A stretch of DNA of 64,000 nucleotides. Source: Arcanobacterium haemolyticum (GTDB lineage: Bacteria; Actinomycetota; Actinomycetes; Actinomycetales; Actinomycetaceae). The stretch is taken from assembly GCA_021532125.1 (NCBI GenBank), contig JADYUX010000003.1, forward strand, positions 1 through 64,000, read 5' to 3'. The translations under genes and the position numbers were made by a program. How positions within the stretch are numbered: the first letter of the stretch is position 1; the number at the start of each line of letters is the position of its first letter. Positions 10,662 through 20,764 of this stretch are shown here, piece after piece. A model generated the notes under the pieces. That model ran no database searches. It saw only the letters and a list, made by a program, of their open reading frames with translations, and had not been told where the DNA came from.

Positions 10662-11824
10662 CCTGTCTCCTCTACTAGAGCCTCAATGAATGGTGTGAGG
10701 TGGGTTTTGTCGATGATGAGTGGTGGTGCGATTCTGATGGTTGTTGGATTGGGCGCATTGACGATAATCCCGCGGTCAAGAAGCTTCTGGGCAATCGTAG
10801 CTGAATCTTCAACGACGATCCCCCGGAGAAGCCCTGCGCCACGCACAGTAAATCCGTGGGCTTCGAGTTCATGTGTGAGCCACTCCCCCGTACTGCGCAC
10901 GTGATCTAGCAGCGCGCTCACCTCAGTGAGGGTGGCGAGCGCCGCAGCGCATGCGATGGCGTTGCCAGCGTAGGTGGAGCCGTGGCTCCCAGGTGTAAAG
11001 AGTTCCGCTGTCTGTCCTGCAGCCACGCACGCGCCGATTGGCATACCGCCTCCGAGCCCTTTGGCAAGGGTGACAACATCAGCGCGTACCGCTTTGGCTG
11101 ATTCGAGCCACCGCCCGGTGCGCCCCATTCCTGTTTGGACCTCGTCGACGACGAGGAGGGCATCGTACGTATCAGCGAGCTTCCGAGCCATTCGAAGGAT
11201 ATCGTCTGGGATTGGCACCACTCCGGCCTCACCTTGGATGGGTTCGACGAAGATCGCTGCAACGTCTGGGCCGAAAGCCGCGGTAAGCGCCTCCTTCGTC
11301 GGCTCGACAAACGCTACGGGCCCAGGAAGGGGCTCGAAAGGTTCACGAATTGCCGGTTTTTCTGTGAGGGAAAGCGCGCCGAGAGTTCGTCCGTGAAAAG
11401 AGTGGGTGAGCGCGAGGACCTTGCCTCCAGGTTTGTGGAGCCGTGCGAGCTTGAGAGCCGCTTCATTTGCTTCGGCTCCCGAATTGGCGAAGTAGACCTT
11501 GACGTTCTCCTCATATCCCTCGGTTGCGAAAATCTCGACGATTTTCTCGGCCAGTTCAATTTGGGGAACTGTGGCAAAGAAATTCGACGTATGCGCGAGT
11601 TTCCCTGCCTGGCGCGTGATAGCCGCAACGTAGCTCGGGTGGGCGTATCCCAGTGCGTTCACGGCAATTCCACCGAGGAGATCGAGGTATTGCTTGCCCT
11701 CTCGATCCCAGGCGTACACACCTTCGCCGTGGTCAAGGACGAGCTTTGGCTCGCCAAAGGTATTCATGAGTGCGCGGGAGTAACGCTCCTTGTAAGCCGC
11801 GCTGGAGGTCGTTTCGTCGTTCAT
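10655..11824 (-). CDS. argD: Acetylornithine aminotransferase
   Basis: PLP enzyme of 389 aa that converts N-acetylglutamate semialdehyde to N-acetylornithine. SGAEAN is at 115-120, the [11 protein letters not shown] block at 141-151, [13 protein letters not shown] at 225-237 and the PLP lysine in TLAKGLGGG is K255. Overlaps argB by ATGA and argR by 7 nt in one operon. Confidence 0.96.
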   Translation of the reverse strand: MNDETTSSAAYKERYSRALMNTFGEPKLVLDHGEGVYAWDREGKQYLDLLGGIAVNALGYAHPSYVAAITRQAGKLAHTSNFFATVPQIELAEKIVEIFATEGYEENVKVYFANSGAEANEAALKLARLHKPGGKVLALTHSFHGRTLGALSLTEKPAIREPFEPLPGPVAFVEPTKEALTAAFGPDVAAIFVEPIQGEAGVVPIPDDILRMARKLADTYDALLVVDEVQTGMGRTGRWLESAKAVRADVVTLAKGLGGGMPIGACVAAGQTAELFTPGSHGSTYAGNAIACAAALATLTEVSALLDHVRSTGEWLTHELEAHGFTVRGAGLLRGIVVEDSATIAQKLLDRGIIVNAPNPTTIRIAPPLIIDKTHLTPFIEALVEETGC

Positions 11825-12720
11825 TTTCCCTCGCTTTCGGTCACGAGCGTCCCAATGCCTTCGTCGGTGAAAACTTCGAGAAGCATGGAGTGGGCGAGGC
11901 GCCCGTCGATAACGTGGGCGTGTTCCACTCCTCCGTCAACGGCTCGTAGCGCCGCCTCCATCTTCGGAACCATTCCCGACGTGAGTTGAGGTAGAAGCTC
12001 GCGCAGCTTCGTCGTCGTTATTTCTGAAATGAGCGACGACGAATCGGGCCAGTTGAGGTACAAACCTTCCACATCGGTGAGCATGATGAGTTTGCGGGCG
12101 CCGAGCGCTACAGCGATGGCCGAAGCTGCCGTATCCGCATTGACGTTGAGAACGTCGCCGGGCTCATCGACATCGACGGCAACGGTCGAGATCACCGGGA
12201 TTCTCCCGTTATCGAGCAAGTCGGTGATAGCCTGCGGATTCACCTCAACAACGTCGCCCACATGTCCGACATCAACAGGCTCACCATCAATCTTCGCCAT
12301 CCGCCGCTTCGCACGCAGCAAACCGGCGTCCTCCCCCGACAACCCCACAGCATACGGAGCGTCGATGTTGAGCAGCGAGACGAGCTCCCGCTGAACTTTA
12401 CCCGTGAGAACCATGCGGACGACATCCATCGTCTCGTCAGTTGTCACACGGAAACCCCCACGGAACTCAGATTCAATGCCAACCTTGCTCAGCATGTCGT
12501 TGATCTGTGGTCCGCCGCCATGCACAACAACCGGGCGGATACCAACGTGATGCAAGAAGACGATGTCTTGGGCGAAAGCGACGCGAAGCTCGTCGGAAAT
12601 CATCGCGTTGCCACCGTACTTGACGACGACGGTTTGACCAGCGAATTCCCGAATCCACGGCAAGGCCGCAACGAGGACGTTCGCTTTAGCTTGGGCTGAA
12701 TGAAGGCGCGACGGGGTCAT
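11821..12720 (-). CDS. argB: Acetylglutamate kinase
   Basis: Phosphorylates N-acetylglutamate, usually the arginine-feedback step. The protein has 299 aa. KYGGNAM is at 34-40, VVHGGGPQI near 64-72 and the C-terminal GMVPKMEAA is typical. ATGA overlaps join it to argJ and argD. The N-terminal helix (about 8-27) is the kind found in arginine-inhibited hexameric kinases. Confidence 0.96.
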   Translation of the reverse strand: MTPSRLHSAQAKANVLVAALPWIREFAGQTVVVKYGGNAMISDELRVAFAQDIVFLHHVGIRPVVVHGGGPQINDMLSKVGIESEFRGGFRVTTDETMDVVRMVLTGKVQRELVSLLNIDAPYAVGLSGEDAGLLRAKRRMAKIDGEPVDVGHVGDVVEVNPQAITDLLDNGRIPVISTVAVDVDEPGDVLNVNADTAASAIAVALGARKLIMLTDVEGLYLNWPDSSSLISEITTTKLRELLPQLTSGMVPKMEAALRAVDGGVEHAHVIDGRLAHSMLLEVFTDEGIGTLVTESEGK

Positions 12721-13877
12721 GACGAATATGCTGAATTCTCTGTGACGTAATCATGAGTGAGGTCGTTCGTGAGAAGCGTGACGTTCTCGTTACCAGCCTT
12801 GAGATCGATATGGATATGTACCTCTCGGCCGGTCATGTCGACGAGGTCGCGTGATTCGTGAGCCGCACCGCCCTTGCACACCATGACACCATTGATCGAC
12901 ACATCGACCTCGTCCGGATTGTACGGCGCAACCCATTCGGGGACCGTGCCGATTGAGGAGAGTACGCGACCCCAATTCGGGTCGTTTCCATACACCGCAG
13001 CTTTCAACAGATTCGAGCGCGCAACGGATCGCGCCACCGCGACTCCGGCAGCTTGCGTCGATGCGCCCGTCACCTCAACCGTGATGTCGTGGGAAGCGCC
13101 CTCGGCATCAGCAATGAGTTGGGCGGCAAGATCCTGGCACACCTGCGTGAGAGCGCGCGTGAACTCCCCGAGCTCTGGGGCGACCGACGAGGCGCCAGAA
13201 CTCATGAGAATCACCGTGTCGTTGGTGGACATGCACCCGTCCGAGTCGATGCGGTTGAACGAGAATTCCACCGCTTGACGCAGAGCGGCCTGAGCGGATT
13301 GCGCATCGAGCTGCGCATCCGTCGTGAGAACGACGAGCATTGTGGCAAGCTGAGGAGCAAGCATGCCTGCACCCTTGGCCATCCCGCCGACTGACCAGGA
13401 TTCGCTTTCGTACGCGGCAGTTTTCGGCTTGGTATCTGTCGTCATAATCGCTCGCGCTGCATCTGCGCCGCCATCGGCAGACAGCTTTTCCAAGGCGTGA
13501 GCGACTCCTGAACGGACCGCGCGCATGTCGAGCCGTTCACCGATGAGACCCGTTGAGCAGACGGCGATTTCGCCTGGCGTTGTTTCGATGCCCCGCGCGA
13601 CGAGGTGGGCGGTCGCGACTGTATCGGCGTACCCGAGTTCTCCCGTGCACGCGTTTGCACCGCCCGAGTTGAGTGCAACTGCCCGGAGAGTGCCGTCACT
13701 CACTGCCTGACGTGTCCACTTCACTGGCGCGGCGAATACGCGATTCGACGTTGTGACAGCGGCAGCAGTATACGATGGTCCTTCATTGACGACGAGGGCG
13801 AAATCAAGCTTATTGTCATTTTTGAGGCCGCATGCTACTCCTGCGGCGTGAAAACCTTGGGGCGTTGTGACACTCAC
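12717..13877 (-). CDS. argJ: Bifunctional ornithine acetyltransferase / N-acetylglutamate synthase
   Basis: Recycles the acetyl group from acetylornithine to glutamate; many members also use acetyl-CoA. The protein has 386 aa. The autocleavage site is in [14 protein letters not shown], with T179 as predicted nucleophile of the beta chain. SGGANACTG (71-79) and STGLIGERL are conserved. Overlaps argC and argB by 4 nt each. Confidence 0.96.
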   Translation of the reverse strand: MSVTTPQGFHAAGVACGLKNDNKLDFALVVNEGPSYTAAAVTTSNRVFAAPVKWTRQAVSDGTLRAVALNSGGANACTGELGYADTVATAHLVARGIETTPGEIAVCSTGLIGERLDMRAVRSGVAHALEKLSADGGADAARAIMTTDTKPKTAAYESESWSVGGMAKGAGMLAPQLATMLVVLTTDAQLDAQSAQAALRQAVEFSFNRIDSDGCMSTNDTVILMSSGASSVAPELGEFTRALTQVCQDLAAQLIADAEGASHDITVEVTGASTQAAGVAVARSVARSNLLKAAVYGNDPNWGRVLSSIGTVPEWVAPYNPDEVDVSINGVMVCKGGAAHESRDLVDMTGREVHIHIDLKAGNENVTLLTNDLTHDYVTENSAYSS

Positions 13878-14947
13878 GGTGCTACTCCATTCACTGTTAG
13901 GCCTGTAGTTTCTGGCAGGCCAAGTGCAAGGTTGAGCGACTGGATAGCGGCTCCTGCCGTGCCCTTGACGAGATTGTCGATTGCGCAGATCGCCGTGATT
14001 CGGCGACCGTCACGGTCGAGCGCGGCTCCGACGAGCGCCGTGTTAGCTCCCATAACTTGACCGGTTGTTGGGAAATCTTCGACGAAGGTGACGAAAGGTT
14101 CGTCGGCGTAGGCCTCACGATAAGCGCTCACGACGTCTGCGGCAGTGACTCCCGGATGAACGGGAATTGAGACGGTGGCGAGGATTCCCCGCGACATCGG
14201 TACGAGTACCGGTGTGAAGGAGAGGCTCGTGGTCTGTCCTCCCGCCGCACGCAAGTTCTGCGCGATTTCGGGGATATGGCGATGAACGCCGCCGACAGCG
14301 TAGGGCGCCGCGGAACCAAAGGCCTCTGCTGCCATGAGGTGCGGCTTCATGGCTTTGCCCGCCCCAGAATATCCAACTGCGAGAGTTGCGACGATGCCGT
14401 GGCCATCGGAGAGGGGAACACCGCCGGTAAGAGCGGTCAACTCTCCGGCCACCGCTGGTTGAGAGGCGAAAGTAACTGCGGAGGCGTTACATCCCGGAGC
14501 GGCGATGAGCTGGGCGCGGGTTAAGCGTTCTCGCTGGCTCGGGCCATCTGAACGGATCAGTTCCGGCATGCCGTAGCACCACGGGGCCGCCGGTTCCGTG
14601 CCATAGAAGGTCCGCCAATCCTCCGGAGATTCGAGGCGGTGATCGGCGCCGAGATCCACGATCCGGCACAGCGGATTGATGTCGAGTATTGCTGCAGTGA
14701 CCTCGGCAGAAGCCCCGTGTGGGAGGCCGACGAAGACAATATCGGCTTCGGCGAGAAGTTGGGGGTCTGTCGCAACGACGTCCAAATCTGCGTATCGGCG
14801 GATGTGCGGATGGTATTTTCCAAGTTTGCCGAACGACGAACCAGCGCACACCGTCTGGACGTCAACACCCGGATGGGCGGCGAGGAGGCGCAGTACTTCG
14901 CCACCTGCGTATCCGGTGGCGCCCGCGATAGCTACTTTCATCGTCAT
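13874..14947 (-). CDS. argC: N-acetyl-gamma-glutamyl-phosphate reductase
   Basis: NADPH-dependent third enzyme of the pathway and first gene of the operon. The protein has 357 aa. The nucleotide-binding GATGYAGGE is at 9-17 and the catalytic cysteine lies in AAPGCNASA. Three in-frame ATGs lie close together; the one at 14947 is preferred because TATAGT ends exactly 7 nt before it, which indicates a leaderless message. The longer reading to 15049 has an unlikely Cys/Arg-rich extension. Confidence 0.95.
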   Translation of the reverse strand: MTMKVAIAGATGYAGGEVLRLLAAHPGVDVQTVCAGSSFGKLGKYHPHIRRYADLDVVATDPQLLAEADIVFVGLPHGASAEVTAAILDINPLCRIVDLGADHRLESPEDWRTFYGTEPAAPWCYGMPELIRSDGPSQRERLTRAQLIAAPGCNASAVTFASQPAVAGELTALTGGVPLSDGHGIVATLAVGYSGAGKAMKPHLMAAEAFGSAAPYAVGGVHRHIPEIAQNLRAAGGQTTSLSFTPVLVPMSRGILATVSIPVHPGVTAADVVSAYREAYADEPFVTFVEDFPTTGQVMGANTALVGAALDRDGRRITAICAIDNLVKGTAGAAIQSLNLALGLPETTGLTVNGVAP

Positions 14948-14948
14948 G

Positions 14949-14962
14949 TGCATAACTATACG
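14949..14962. promoter_or_regulatory. argC -10 box overlapped by candidate ARG box
   Basis: The minus-strand -10 is TATAGT (14960-14955). The plus-strand sequence TGCATAACTATACG over the same bases is an imperfect palindrome (TGCATA-AC-TATACG; ideal partner TATGCA, 4 of 6 match). ArgR boxes are built from similar TGCAT/TGAAT half sites, so this could be the arginine operator. The palindrome is visible; its role is inferred. Confidence 0.45.
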
Positions 14963-15064
14963 CGGCAACGTATGATTTCCACCCGCTCGTCCATGGTGCA
15001 CTACGACACATGCACACCGGCACAGACACAAGCAGAGCCAGATCGACAACCTCAGTACGCCAGG

Positions 15065-16663
15065 CTACGCCACCAACCGGCGCAAATCTTCGTCGTTCAT
15101 CTCGTAAGACTGCCGCGAGTGCTCAATCACCGCCACGAACGACTCTCGCGCACGCCGCTCAAGATCCTGGCTGAATACACGATGAATACGCACGCCCAAC
15201 CGCGCCGCCCCTCGTCGTACCGCCATTCCCGACAGTAGAGCAAGAAGCCAACCCCACGCCAAACCCCCTGCAAGGAGAAGCGTCGGCAACGGGAAAACTC
15301 CGTAATACGGCGGATCTGGTAAACGAAGCGCCAGCCACGACGCAACAAGCATTCCATCAAGCCACACCAGACCACCAAGCATCACGGCCCATCCAAGGAG
15401 TTGGAGGACCTGCACGAGCCTCCACCAGCCAGGCCGCCGATCCTGACCAAGGTCAAGGCGGGTAAAAATATCGTCCGAATCTCCGATCAAGCGACCCGCC
15501 TGGCCGCTCGCATCCTCCACCGTTGCCGTACGCCACGATCTCGGAAGCCCCACGCACGCATCCTCAGCGTATCTCGCACACGCGGAATACGCGGCCCGGG
15601 CATGGGCCGGAGAGGGCGCAAGAGAAACAACCGGAGCAACACCCTCGTTGCCTGCCGCAGATCGCAGATGCAAACGTGCAAGTGGATCAACCCGCACACG
15701 ATGTACCCACGCCACAAGCGGCCACGACGTTGCAGCCCGACCACGCCGCAACCACGATTCCTGAGCCGAAGCAACCACCGTCCCGACCCCGGCAGCCTTC
15801 GCCACCGCCGCCGCAACCGGCGCAAAATCTGGAAGCTCCGGTAAAGGCGCCGGCAGACCACCCTCCCGAACCATGCGCTCCCTCAACGCCGCAGACACAG
15901 CGCCAATATCAGCCCCCAGGCGGGCACGAGCCGCTTCTTTTTCTCCCACGAGACCCGACAAAGAACGACGAAGATCGGAAATACCCTCACCCGTGCGCGC
16001 TGACGTCGCAAAAATCCGAGCATGCACACCCTCACGCTCAAGGATCGCTCCAAGGTCAGACACAATCGCCCGACGCTCGTCATCGTTCACACGGTCAATC
16101 TGATTAAGAACAACGAGAAGAACACCCGCATGGCGGGAAAAGCCCGGCAAATAGTCGCGATGCACAACCGCATCGGCATATTTTTGCGGATCAAGCACCC
16201 ACACAACAGCATCCGCACGAGCGATAAGCTCGTTGGCCCGAGCCGCATTCGATTCTTCCGTGGAATCAATATCCGGGAGATCGACGAGAACAGCAGAATC
16301 CCCGCCAGGCACATCCTTCACAATCGAATTCTCGTGAACCCCGAGCCAATCGAGAACCTCCGACGCCGGCTGAGCGGAAACGGCGTGCGGGACACTCGTC
16401 GTCGGACGCTTCGCGCTCACAGCGACGACATCGCGACCAACAATTGCATTGACGAGCGACGACTTACCTGAACCCGTCGTGCCAGCTACCGCAATCACCG
16501 TGAGATCCATACTCAACGAACGACGCTCACTCACCTTCACCAGAAGCTCACGAGCCGGAGCTAGCTCTTCCTCCGTGAGGTACTCCTCTCCGCGCGACAC
16601 CACTGCCGAGAGACGCGCAACCGCCTCATCGAGGCCACCGCCGGTCCGTTTAAGCGCTCTCAT
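15065..16663 (-). CDS. Membrane GTPase (paired, downstream member)
   Basis: Protein of 532 aa with an N-terminal GTPase domain: P-loop AGTTGSGKSS near 60-69, G3 region DLPDIDS, and G4 NQID near 188-191. The C-terminal third holds two hydrophobic stretches (about 420-440 and 455-485), so it is probably anchored in the membrane. Its ATG overlaps the stop of the upstream GTPase gene by 4 nt. Paired GTPases of this kind occur widely in actinobacteria and resemble dynamin-like/YfjP proteins. A role in membrane remodelling or ribosome-linked GTP switching cannot be decided from sequence. Confidence 0.75.
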   Translation of the reverse strand: MRALKRTGGGLDEAVARLSAVVSRGEEYLTEEELAPARELLVKVSERRSLSMDLTVIAVAGTTGSGKSSLVNAIVGRDVVAVSAKRPTTSVPHAVSAQPASEVLDWLGVHENSIVKDVPGGDSAVLVDLPDIDSTEESNAARANELIARADAVVWVLDPQKYADAVVHRDYLPGFSRHAGVLLVVLNQIDRVNDDERRAIVSDLGAILEREGVHARIFATSARTGEGISDLRRSLSGLVGEKEAARARLGADIGAVSAALRERMVREGGLPAPLPELPDFAPVAAAVAKAAGVGTVVASAQESWLRRGRAATSWPLVAWVHRVRVDPLARLHLRSAAGNEGVAPVVSLAPSPAHARAAYSACARYAEDACVGLPRSWRTATVEDASGQAGRLIGDSDDIFTRLDLGQDRRPGWWRLVQVLQLLGWAVMLGGLVWLDGMLVASWLALRLPDPPYYGVFPLPTLLLAGGLAWGWLLALLSGMAVRRGAARLGVRIHRVFSQDLERRARESFVAVIEHSRQSYEMNDEDLRRLVA

Positions 16664-18378
16664 GCGACCTCCCGAGCACGAGCAGAAGCCACACCGGCGA
16701 AAGCAGCCGCCACCTTCGTCGTCATTCCTTCCACGGCACGCAACTCATCAGCGGCCCGCACAAAAGGCTCCATCTGACCATCCACAAAAGATCGAGCGCG
16801 CTCCCGCAGATCAAGGCGAGCGCGCTTAGCCATCGAGCGCACCGCCTCATCACCGAACACGGCCTCCAGCACACGCTGAGCCACAACGGCAGTTCCGCCT
16901 GCCACAGCAACCTCGCCGCCAGTCAGACCAGCAGTCGAAGCAAAAATCACCACCATAAGAGCAACGCCAAGAGCATTGACGCCAAAGGAAAGAACTCTCG
17001 CCAACGAGCGTTTCGAACGCCCCTCATCCTCAACCATCCGGAAGATCGACCGTTGCCAGTCTCGGACAGCCAGCGAAGCCTCCTCCGACATCACTGCATC
17101 GCGAGAACCCTGCTCCACCGGGAGTGGAAGGCCCTGGGCATCCCAGGCACGCGCGAGCACACGCTCAGCATGCTCACCTTCAGCGACAAACAACGAATGA
17201 AGACTATCCTCGATCGCGTCCGTAGCGCCCTCGGGAGATACAGAGGCACGCCCACCAAACCACCGGGCAACGCGATCACGCAACGACGCGACGCCTGATT
17301 CGAGTTTCTTCATCCATTCGCCCGTACCGGCAATCTCCTGCCAGCGATCCATGACTTCTCCACGCAAGAGAGCACCATTATCAAGTGACGCCACGATCGT
17401 CTCAACAGCCTGCGCCCTCGCCTCATCCACAGCTTCATTGAGGACCCGCACGCCGCTTTCCTGCTCCGACAACGCAAGGTGAAGAACCTTCTCTTTCGCC
17501 AGGAGAGCATCGACAGCCCCTGCCACACTCTGGCGCGCCACGCTCGTACGAGCAGCCGCATCGCTCGTCAAACCGGAAATCCACCCCCGCAAAGGTTCGA
17601 GCACCGACTGAGGGATACGCCCATCGTCAAGGTGCTCACCGATGACAAACAACGGCGCCGAACCAAGACCACGCTCACGCAGCCGACGAACAAGATCCGG
17701 CCTGATCTCCTGCTCAACACCATCGGGAACTCGATTGAGAATCACAGCAACGACAATATTGCGGGCGACAGCTTCGCCAAGAATCTCCCAAGGAATCGCA
17801 TCTGCATAGCGGGCCGCAGTAGTCACAAAAATCCACAAATCGGCACCTGCCAGAAGCTGCGTTGCCAGCTCCCGGTTCTCCACCGCAACCGAATCAATAT
17901 CCGGCGAATCAATAACCGCTAGGCCGCAAGGTAACGTTTCCGCTTCGACGAGAGCGATCTCCGTGATCGGCGCACCCGGCGTGACAGAAGTATCCGGCAC
18001 GTCATCACCAACCACACGACGAAGGGATGGAAGGATACGATCGCCCTCAAAGTAGGAACGTTCACCCCGGGCATGGACAAGAACCGGACGACGAGTAGTT
18101 GGGCGAACAGCCGACGCCTTGCTCACCACGCGGCCAACGAGAGAATTGACCAACGTCGATTTACCCGAACCCGTTGAACCACCAACGACGGCGACGAGCG
18201 GTGCATCCAAGCTCGCGTAACGCGGGATGATGTAATCGTCGAGCTGCTGGAGAATATCTTTCCGCACACGCTGGCCTGTATCCGCCATCGATGCAGGTAA
18301 GACAAACGACGCCTCTGCCACCTCACGGCGAAGATTCGTGAGAGCAGCAGGGACGTCGCTAGCCGGAAGCGGGAGCAT
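16660..18378 (-). CDS. Dynamin-like membrane GTPase (paired, upstream member)
   Basis: Protein of 572 aa. P-loop GGSTGSGKST near 67-76 and switch region IDSPDIDS, a DSPD form instead of DxxG as also seen in its partner. The G4 position reads NRVPD, a departure from NKxD. One strong hydrophobic segment lies at about 470-505, inside a long helical C-terminal half. Starts one nt after the hisS stop, so it is translationally linked to hisS and to the second GTPase. Actinobacterial dynamin-like proteins often come as such pairs and act at the membrane; that function here is inferred. Confidence 0.72.
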   Translation of the reverse strand: MLPLPASDVPAALTNLRREVAEASFVLPASMADTGQRVRKDILQQLDDYIIPRYASLDAPLVAVVGGSTGSGKSTLVNSLVGRVVSKASAVRPTTRRPVLVHARGERSYFEGDRILPSLRRVVGDDVPDTSVTPGAPITEIALVEAETLPCGLAVIDSPDIDSVAVENRELATQLLAGADLWIFVTTAARYADAIPWEILGEAVARNIVVAVILNRVPDGVEQEIRPDLVRRLRERGLGSAPLFVIGEHLDDGRIPQSVLEPLRGWISGLTSDAAARTSVARQSVAGAVDALLAKEKVLHLALSEQESGVRVLNEAVDEARAQAVETIVASLDNGALLRGEVMDRWQEIAGTGEWMKKLESGVASLRDRVARWFGGRASVSPEGATDAIEDSLHSLFVAEGEHAERVLARAWDAQGLPLPVEQGSRDAVMSEEASLAVRDWQRSIFRMVEDEGRSKRSLARVLSFGVNALGVALMVVIFASTAGLTGGEVAVAGGTAVVAQRVLEAVFGDEAVRSMAKRARLDLRERARSFVDGQMEPFVRAADELRAVEGMTTKVAAAFAGVASARAREVA

Positions 18379-18379
18379 C

Positions 18380-19696
18380 TTAAGCTTCGCTCAGACGGGG
18401 TCGAAGATCCTCAGCCGGTGGCATCCAGGAATCAGGATCAGCACTCACCTGTTCACCCGAACGGATGTCCTTCACCTGCTCGCCCTCCTCCGTGAGGAAC
18501 CAGACGAACGGAATACCGCGCTTATCCGCGAACTTAATCTGCTTGCCGAACTTCGTCGACGTAGGCGATACATCCGCACTAATGCCGCGCTTGCGCAACG
18601 CCACCGCCGTCAGCTCAGCATGGCGACGCTCAGATTCGTCGTTCACTGCGACAAGCACACACGTTGGGACGCGACGCGACGGCACAACAAGTCCCCGCCC
18701 AAGAACACGCGAGATAATTCGCGACACACCGATCGAGAGACCGACACCCGGATACGTGCGTTTTCCATCCGATACGAGGGAATCGTAGCGGCCACCCGAG
18801 CAGACCGAACCCAAATCCTCGTGGCCAATCATCGTCGACTCGAAAACTGAGCCCGTGTAGTAATCCAGACCGCGAGCAATCTTGAGATCCGCGACGACCG
18901 ATCCAGGAAGAAGCTCATTCGCGCCCTCGATGAGATCAACAAGCTCATTCAACCCCTCGTCGAGAAGATCGCTCGTGTATCCGAGCGCACGCACGGCATC
19001 TGCGACCGACGCATCCGAACCCGTAATCTCCGCGAGCGCCAAAGCGAGACGCGCCTGTTCCTCGGAAGCCCCCACCGATTCAGCGAGCATCTGCGCGACA
19101 ACCTTCGGGCCGACCTTATCGAGCTTATCGACAATACGGAGAGTCTCAACGACATCCTCAAGACCGATCGCTTCGTAGAACCCCTGCGCAACCTTACGGT
19201 TCGAGGCACGCACGACAACCTTCGGAACAGGCAACTGCGAGAGAGCATCCACCATGACGAGAGGCAGCTCAATCTCGTGGTGGAACGCCAAACTTTCCGA
19301 GCCGACGACGTCCACATCGGCCTGAACAAACTCCCGGAAACGGCCATCCTGTGGCCGCTCACCGCGCCACACCTTTTGGATCTGGTAACGCTTGAACGGG
19401 AAATCCAACTTTCCGGCGTTCTCGAGGACATAACGCGCGAGGGGCACCGTGAGGTCGAAATGGAGGCCAAGCTCGGCATCTTGCGCTTGCCCGCCCTGAA
19501 GACGATGGAGAAGGTAAACCTCCTTCGACGTTTCTCCCTTACGCAGAAGCTGGTCGAGAGGCTCGACCGCGCGCGTTTCAATACCGGAGAAACCGTGAAG
19601 CTCGAAAGTATCGCGCAACTTGTCGAGAATTTGCTGTTCGACAATGCGCCCCTCGGGCAACCATTCGGGGAAACCTGACAGCGGAGCAATCTTCAT
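18380..19696 (-). CDS. hisS: Histidyl-tRNA synthetase
   Basis: Class II synthetase of 438 aa. Motif 2 contains WRGERPQDGRFREF, the histidine-binding ARGLDYYTGSVFE is present, and an anticodon-binding domain occupies about the last 100 residues. The start at 19696 (MKIAPLSGFPEWLP) is supported by TAGAAT exactly 7 nt upstream, indicating a leaderless message; the longer reading lacks homology. The next gene starts 1 nt after its stop. Confidence 0.96.
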   Translation of the reverse strand: MKIAPLSGFPEWLPEGRIVEQQILDKLRDTFELHGFSGIETRAVEPLDQLLRKGETSKEVYLLHRLQGGQAQDAELGLHFDLTVPLARYVLENAGKLDFPFKRYQIQKVWRGERPQDGRFREFVQADVDVVGSESLAFHHEIELPLVMVDALSQLPVPKVVVRASNRKVAQGFYEAIGLEDVVETLRIVDKLDKVGPKVVAQMLAESVGASEEQARLALALAEITGSDASVADAVRALGYTSDLLDEGLNELVDLIEGANELLPGSVVADLKIARGLDYYTGSVFESTMIGHEDLGSVCSGGRYDSLVSDGKRTYPGVGLSIGVSRIISRVLGRGLVVPSRRVPTCVLVAVNDESERRHAELTAVALRKRGISADVSPTSTKFGKQIKFADKRGIPFVWFLTEEGEQVKDIRSGEQVSADPDSWMPPAEDLRPRLSEA

Positions 19697-19703
19697 GGTG
19701 AAT

Positions 19704-19709
19704 ATTCTA
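19704..19709 (-). promoter_or_regulatory. -10 box of leaderless hisS
   Basis: TAGAAT on the minus strand lies 7 nt from the hisS ATG with no ribosome binding site between. The -35 region is poor. Confidence 0.6.
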
Positions 19710-19808
19710 CCGGTGCTTGACCACGCTGACATACGTCGTTGTTACACGCCGCGCACGAAAGAGCTGCGAACTAAGCCGCACACTCGTGCGAGAGAACGCA
19801 CCCCACTA

Positions 19809-20543
19809 CTACGGGCGACGATCGAGGTACTCGCGCAGAATCACCGAATGCTTCACCTCGCGGCCCATCGTTGAAGCGGGGCCATGCCCAGGGAAGAATA
19901 CCGTGGCAGGAGCAATAACACGGGAGAGGGTACGCAAAGATTCTGCCGCGACCTCGTCGTTCCCACCCGGAAGATCCGTGCGGCCAACGCCGTCACGGAA
20001 AATCACATCACCGCTGAGCATGAGAGCACTCGTCGACGAACCTTCGGGGAGCCGGACTGCCTCGGGGTCCTCGTCAATAACTCCCGCCAACAAAAACACC
20101 GTCGAGCCCTCCGTATGACCGGGAGCTGGCACCCCACGGAGCCAGACGCCCTCAACTAGCGGGAAGCCACCGTCAACAAAGACGTCCGCAGGGATCTCCT
20201 GTACATTCGCCGGACGCTGCCACGGGTGCCCCGAAACAGCCTCAAATGCCTCGCCAGGAACAACCGCCGTACGTTGAATCGGGTTCTCCATTCGGTACAT
20301 ATCTGGTCCCGGAACGTACACGGGTTTATCGCCGGCGACGAGGGCTGCATCCCAGACATGGTCTGCGTGGCCGTGCGTGCACAGGACGGCTCCCAGTTCG
20401 AGCCCGCGCGATTCCAGCGCCTGCGCGACCCAGCGTGCACTTCCAGCACCCGGATCAACGACGAGCGCCGAGCGAACGTCAGAATCAGCGATGATATAGC
20501 AATTCGCCTCGATGAGCGTCTGAGAATAGCGCAGGAAGATCAT
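19809..20543 (-). CDS. Glyoxalase II-like metallo-beta-lactamase-fold hydrolase
   Basis: Protein of 244 aa. The metal motif THGHADH is at 56-62, with further ligands in PAPGHTEGS, SGDVIFRDGVGRTDLPGG and FFPGHGPAST. This is the usual order for glyoxalase II-like hydrolases with two metals. It probably splits a thioester such as an acylated low-molecular-weight thiol; the substrate is not evident. TATGGT lies 6 nt before the ATG, suggesting a leaderless message. Located between hisS and a divergent DUF349 gene, as in many actinobacteria. Confidence 0.85.
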   Translation of the reverse strand: MIFLRYSQTLIEANCYIIADSDVRSALVVDPGAGSARWVAQALESRGLELGAVLCTHGHADHVWDAALVAGDKPVYVPGPDMYRMENPIQRTAVVPGEAFEAVSGHPWQRPANVQEIPADVFVDGGFPLVEGVWLRGVPAPGHTEGSTVFLLAGVIDEDPEAVRLPEGSSTSALMLSGDVIFRDGVGRTDLPGGNDEVAAESLRTLSRVIAPATVFFPGHGPASTMGREVKHSVILREYLDRRP

Positions 20544-20549
20544 GCCTCA

Positions 20550-20555
20550 ACCATA
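20550..20555 (-). promoter_or_regulatory. -10 box of leaderless MBL gene
   Basis: TATGGT on the minus strand, 6 nt before the ATG at 20543, with no Shine-Dalgarno sequence. Confidence 0.5.
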
Positions 20556-20728
20556 TGCGTACGGACGTAGAGACGCCAGATAGGTCAACCCCAGACCGCA
20601 GGCCCCGCATGGATGACGAATCCGGGAAAACATCTACTTTCAGGCAAAAAAATGGCATACTCAGATGGTCTATGTATTCCTGGTCGTCCATACTTCCCGG
20701 GATACACAGCACCAATGTTGAACGCGCA

Positions 20729-20744
20729 CGGCATACTGATGCCG
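20729..20744. promoter_or_regulatory. Short inverted repeat before the DUF349 gene
   Basis: CGGCAT-ACTG-ATGCCG, a perfect 6-bp inverted repeat, lies 9 nt before the AAGGAG ribosome binding site. It could be an operator or a leader hairpin; no further support. Confidence 0.3.
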
Positions 20745-20764
20745 TCTCCATCAAGGAGCACCTC

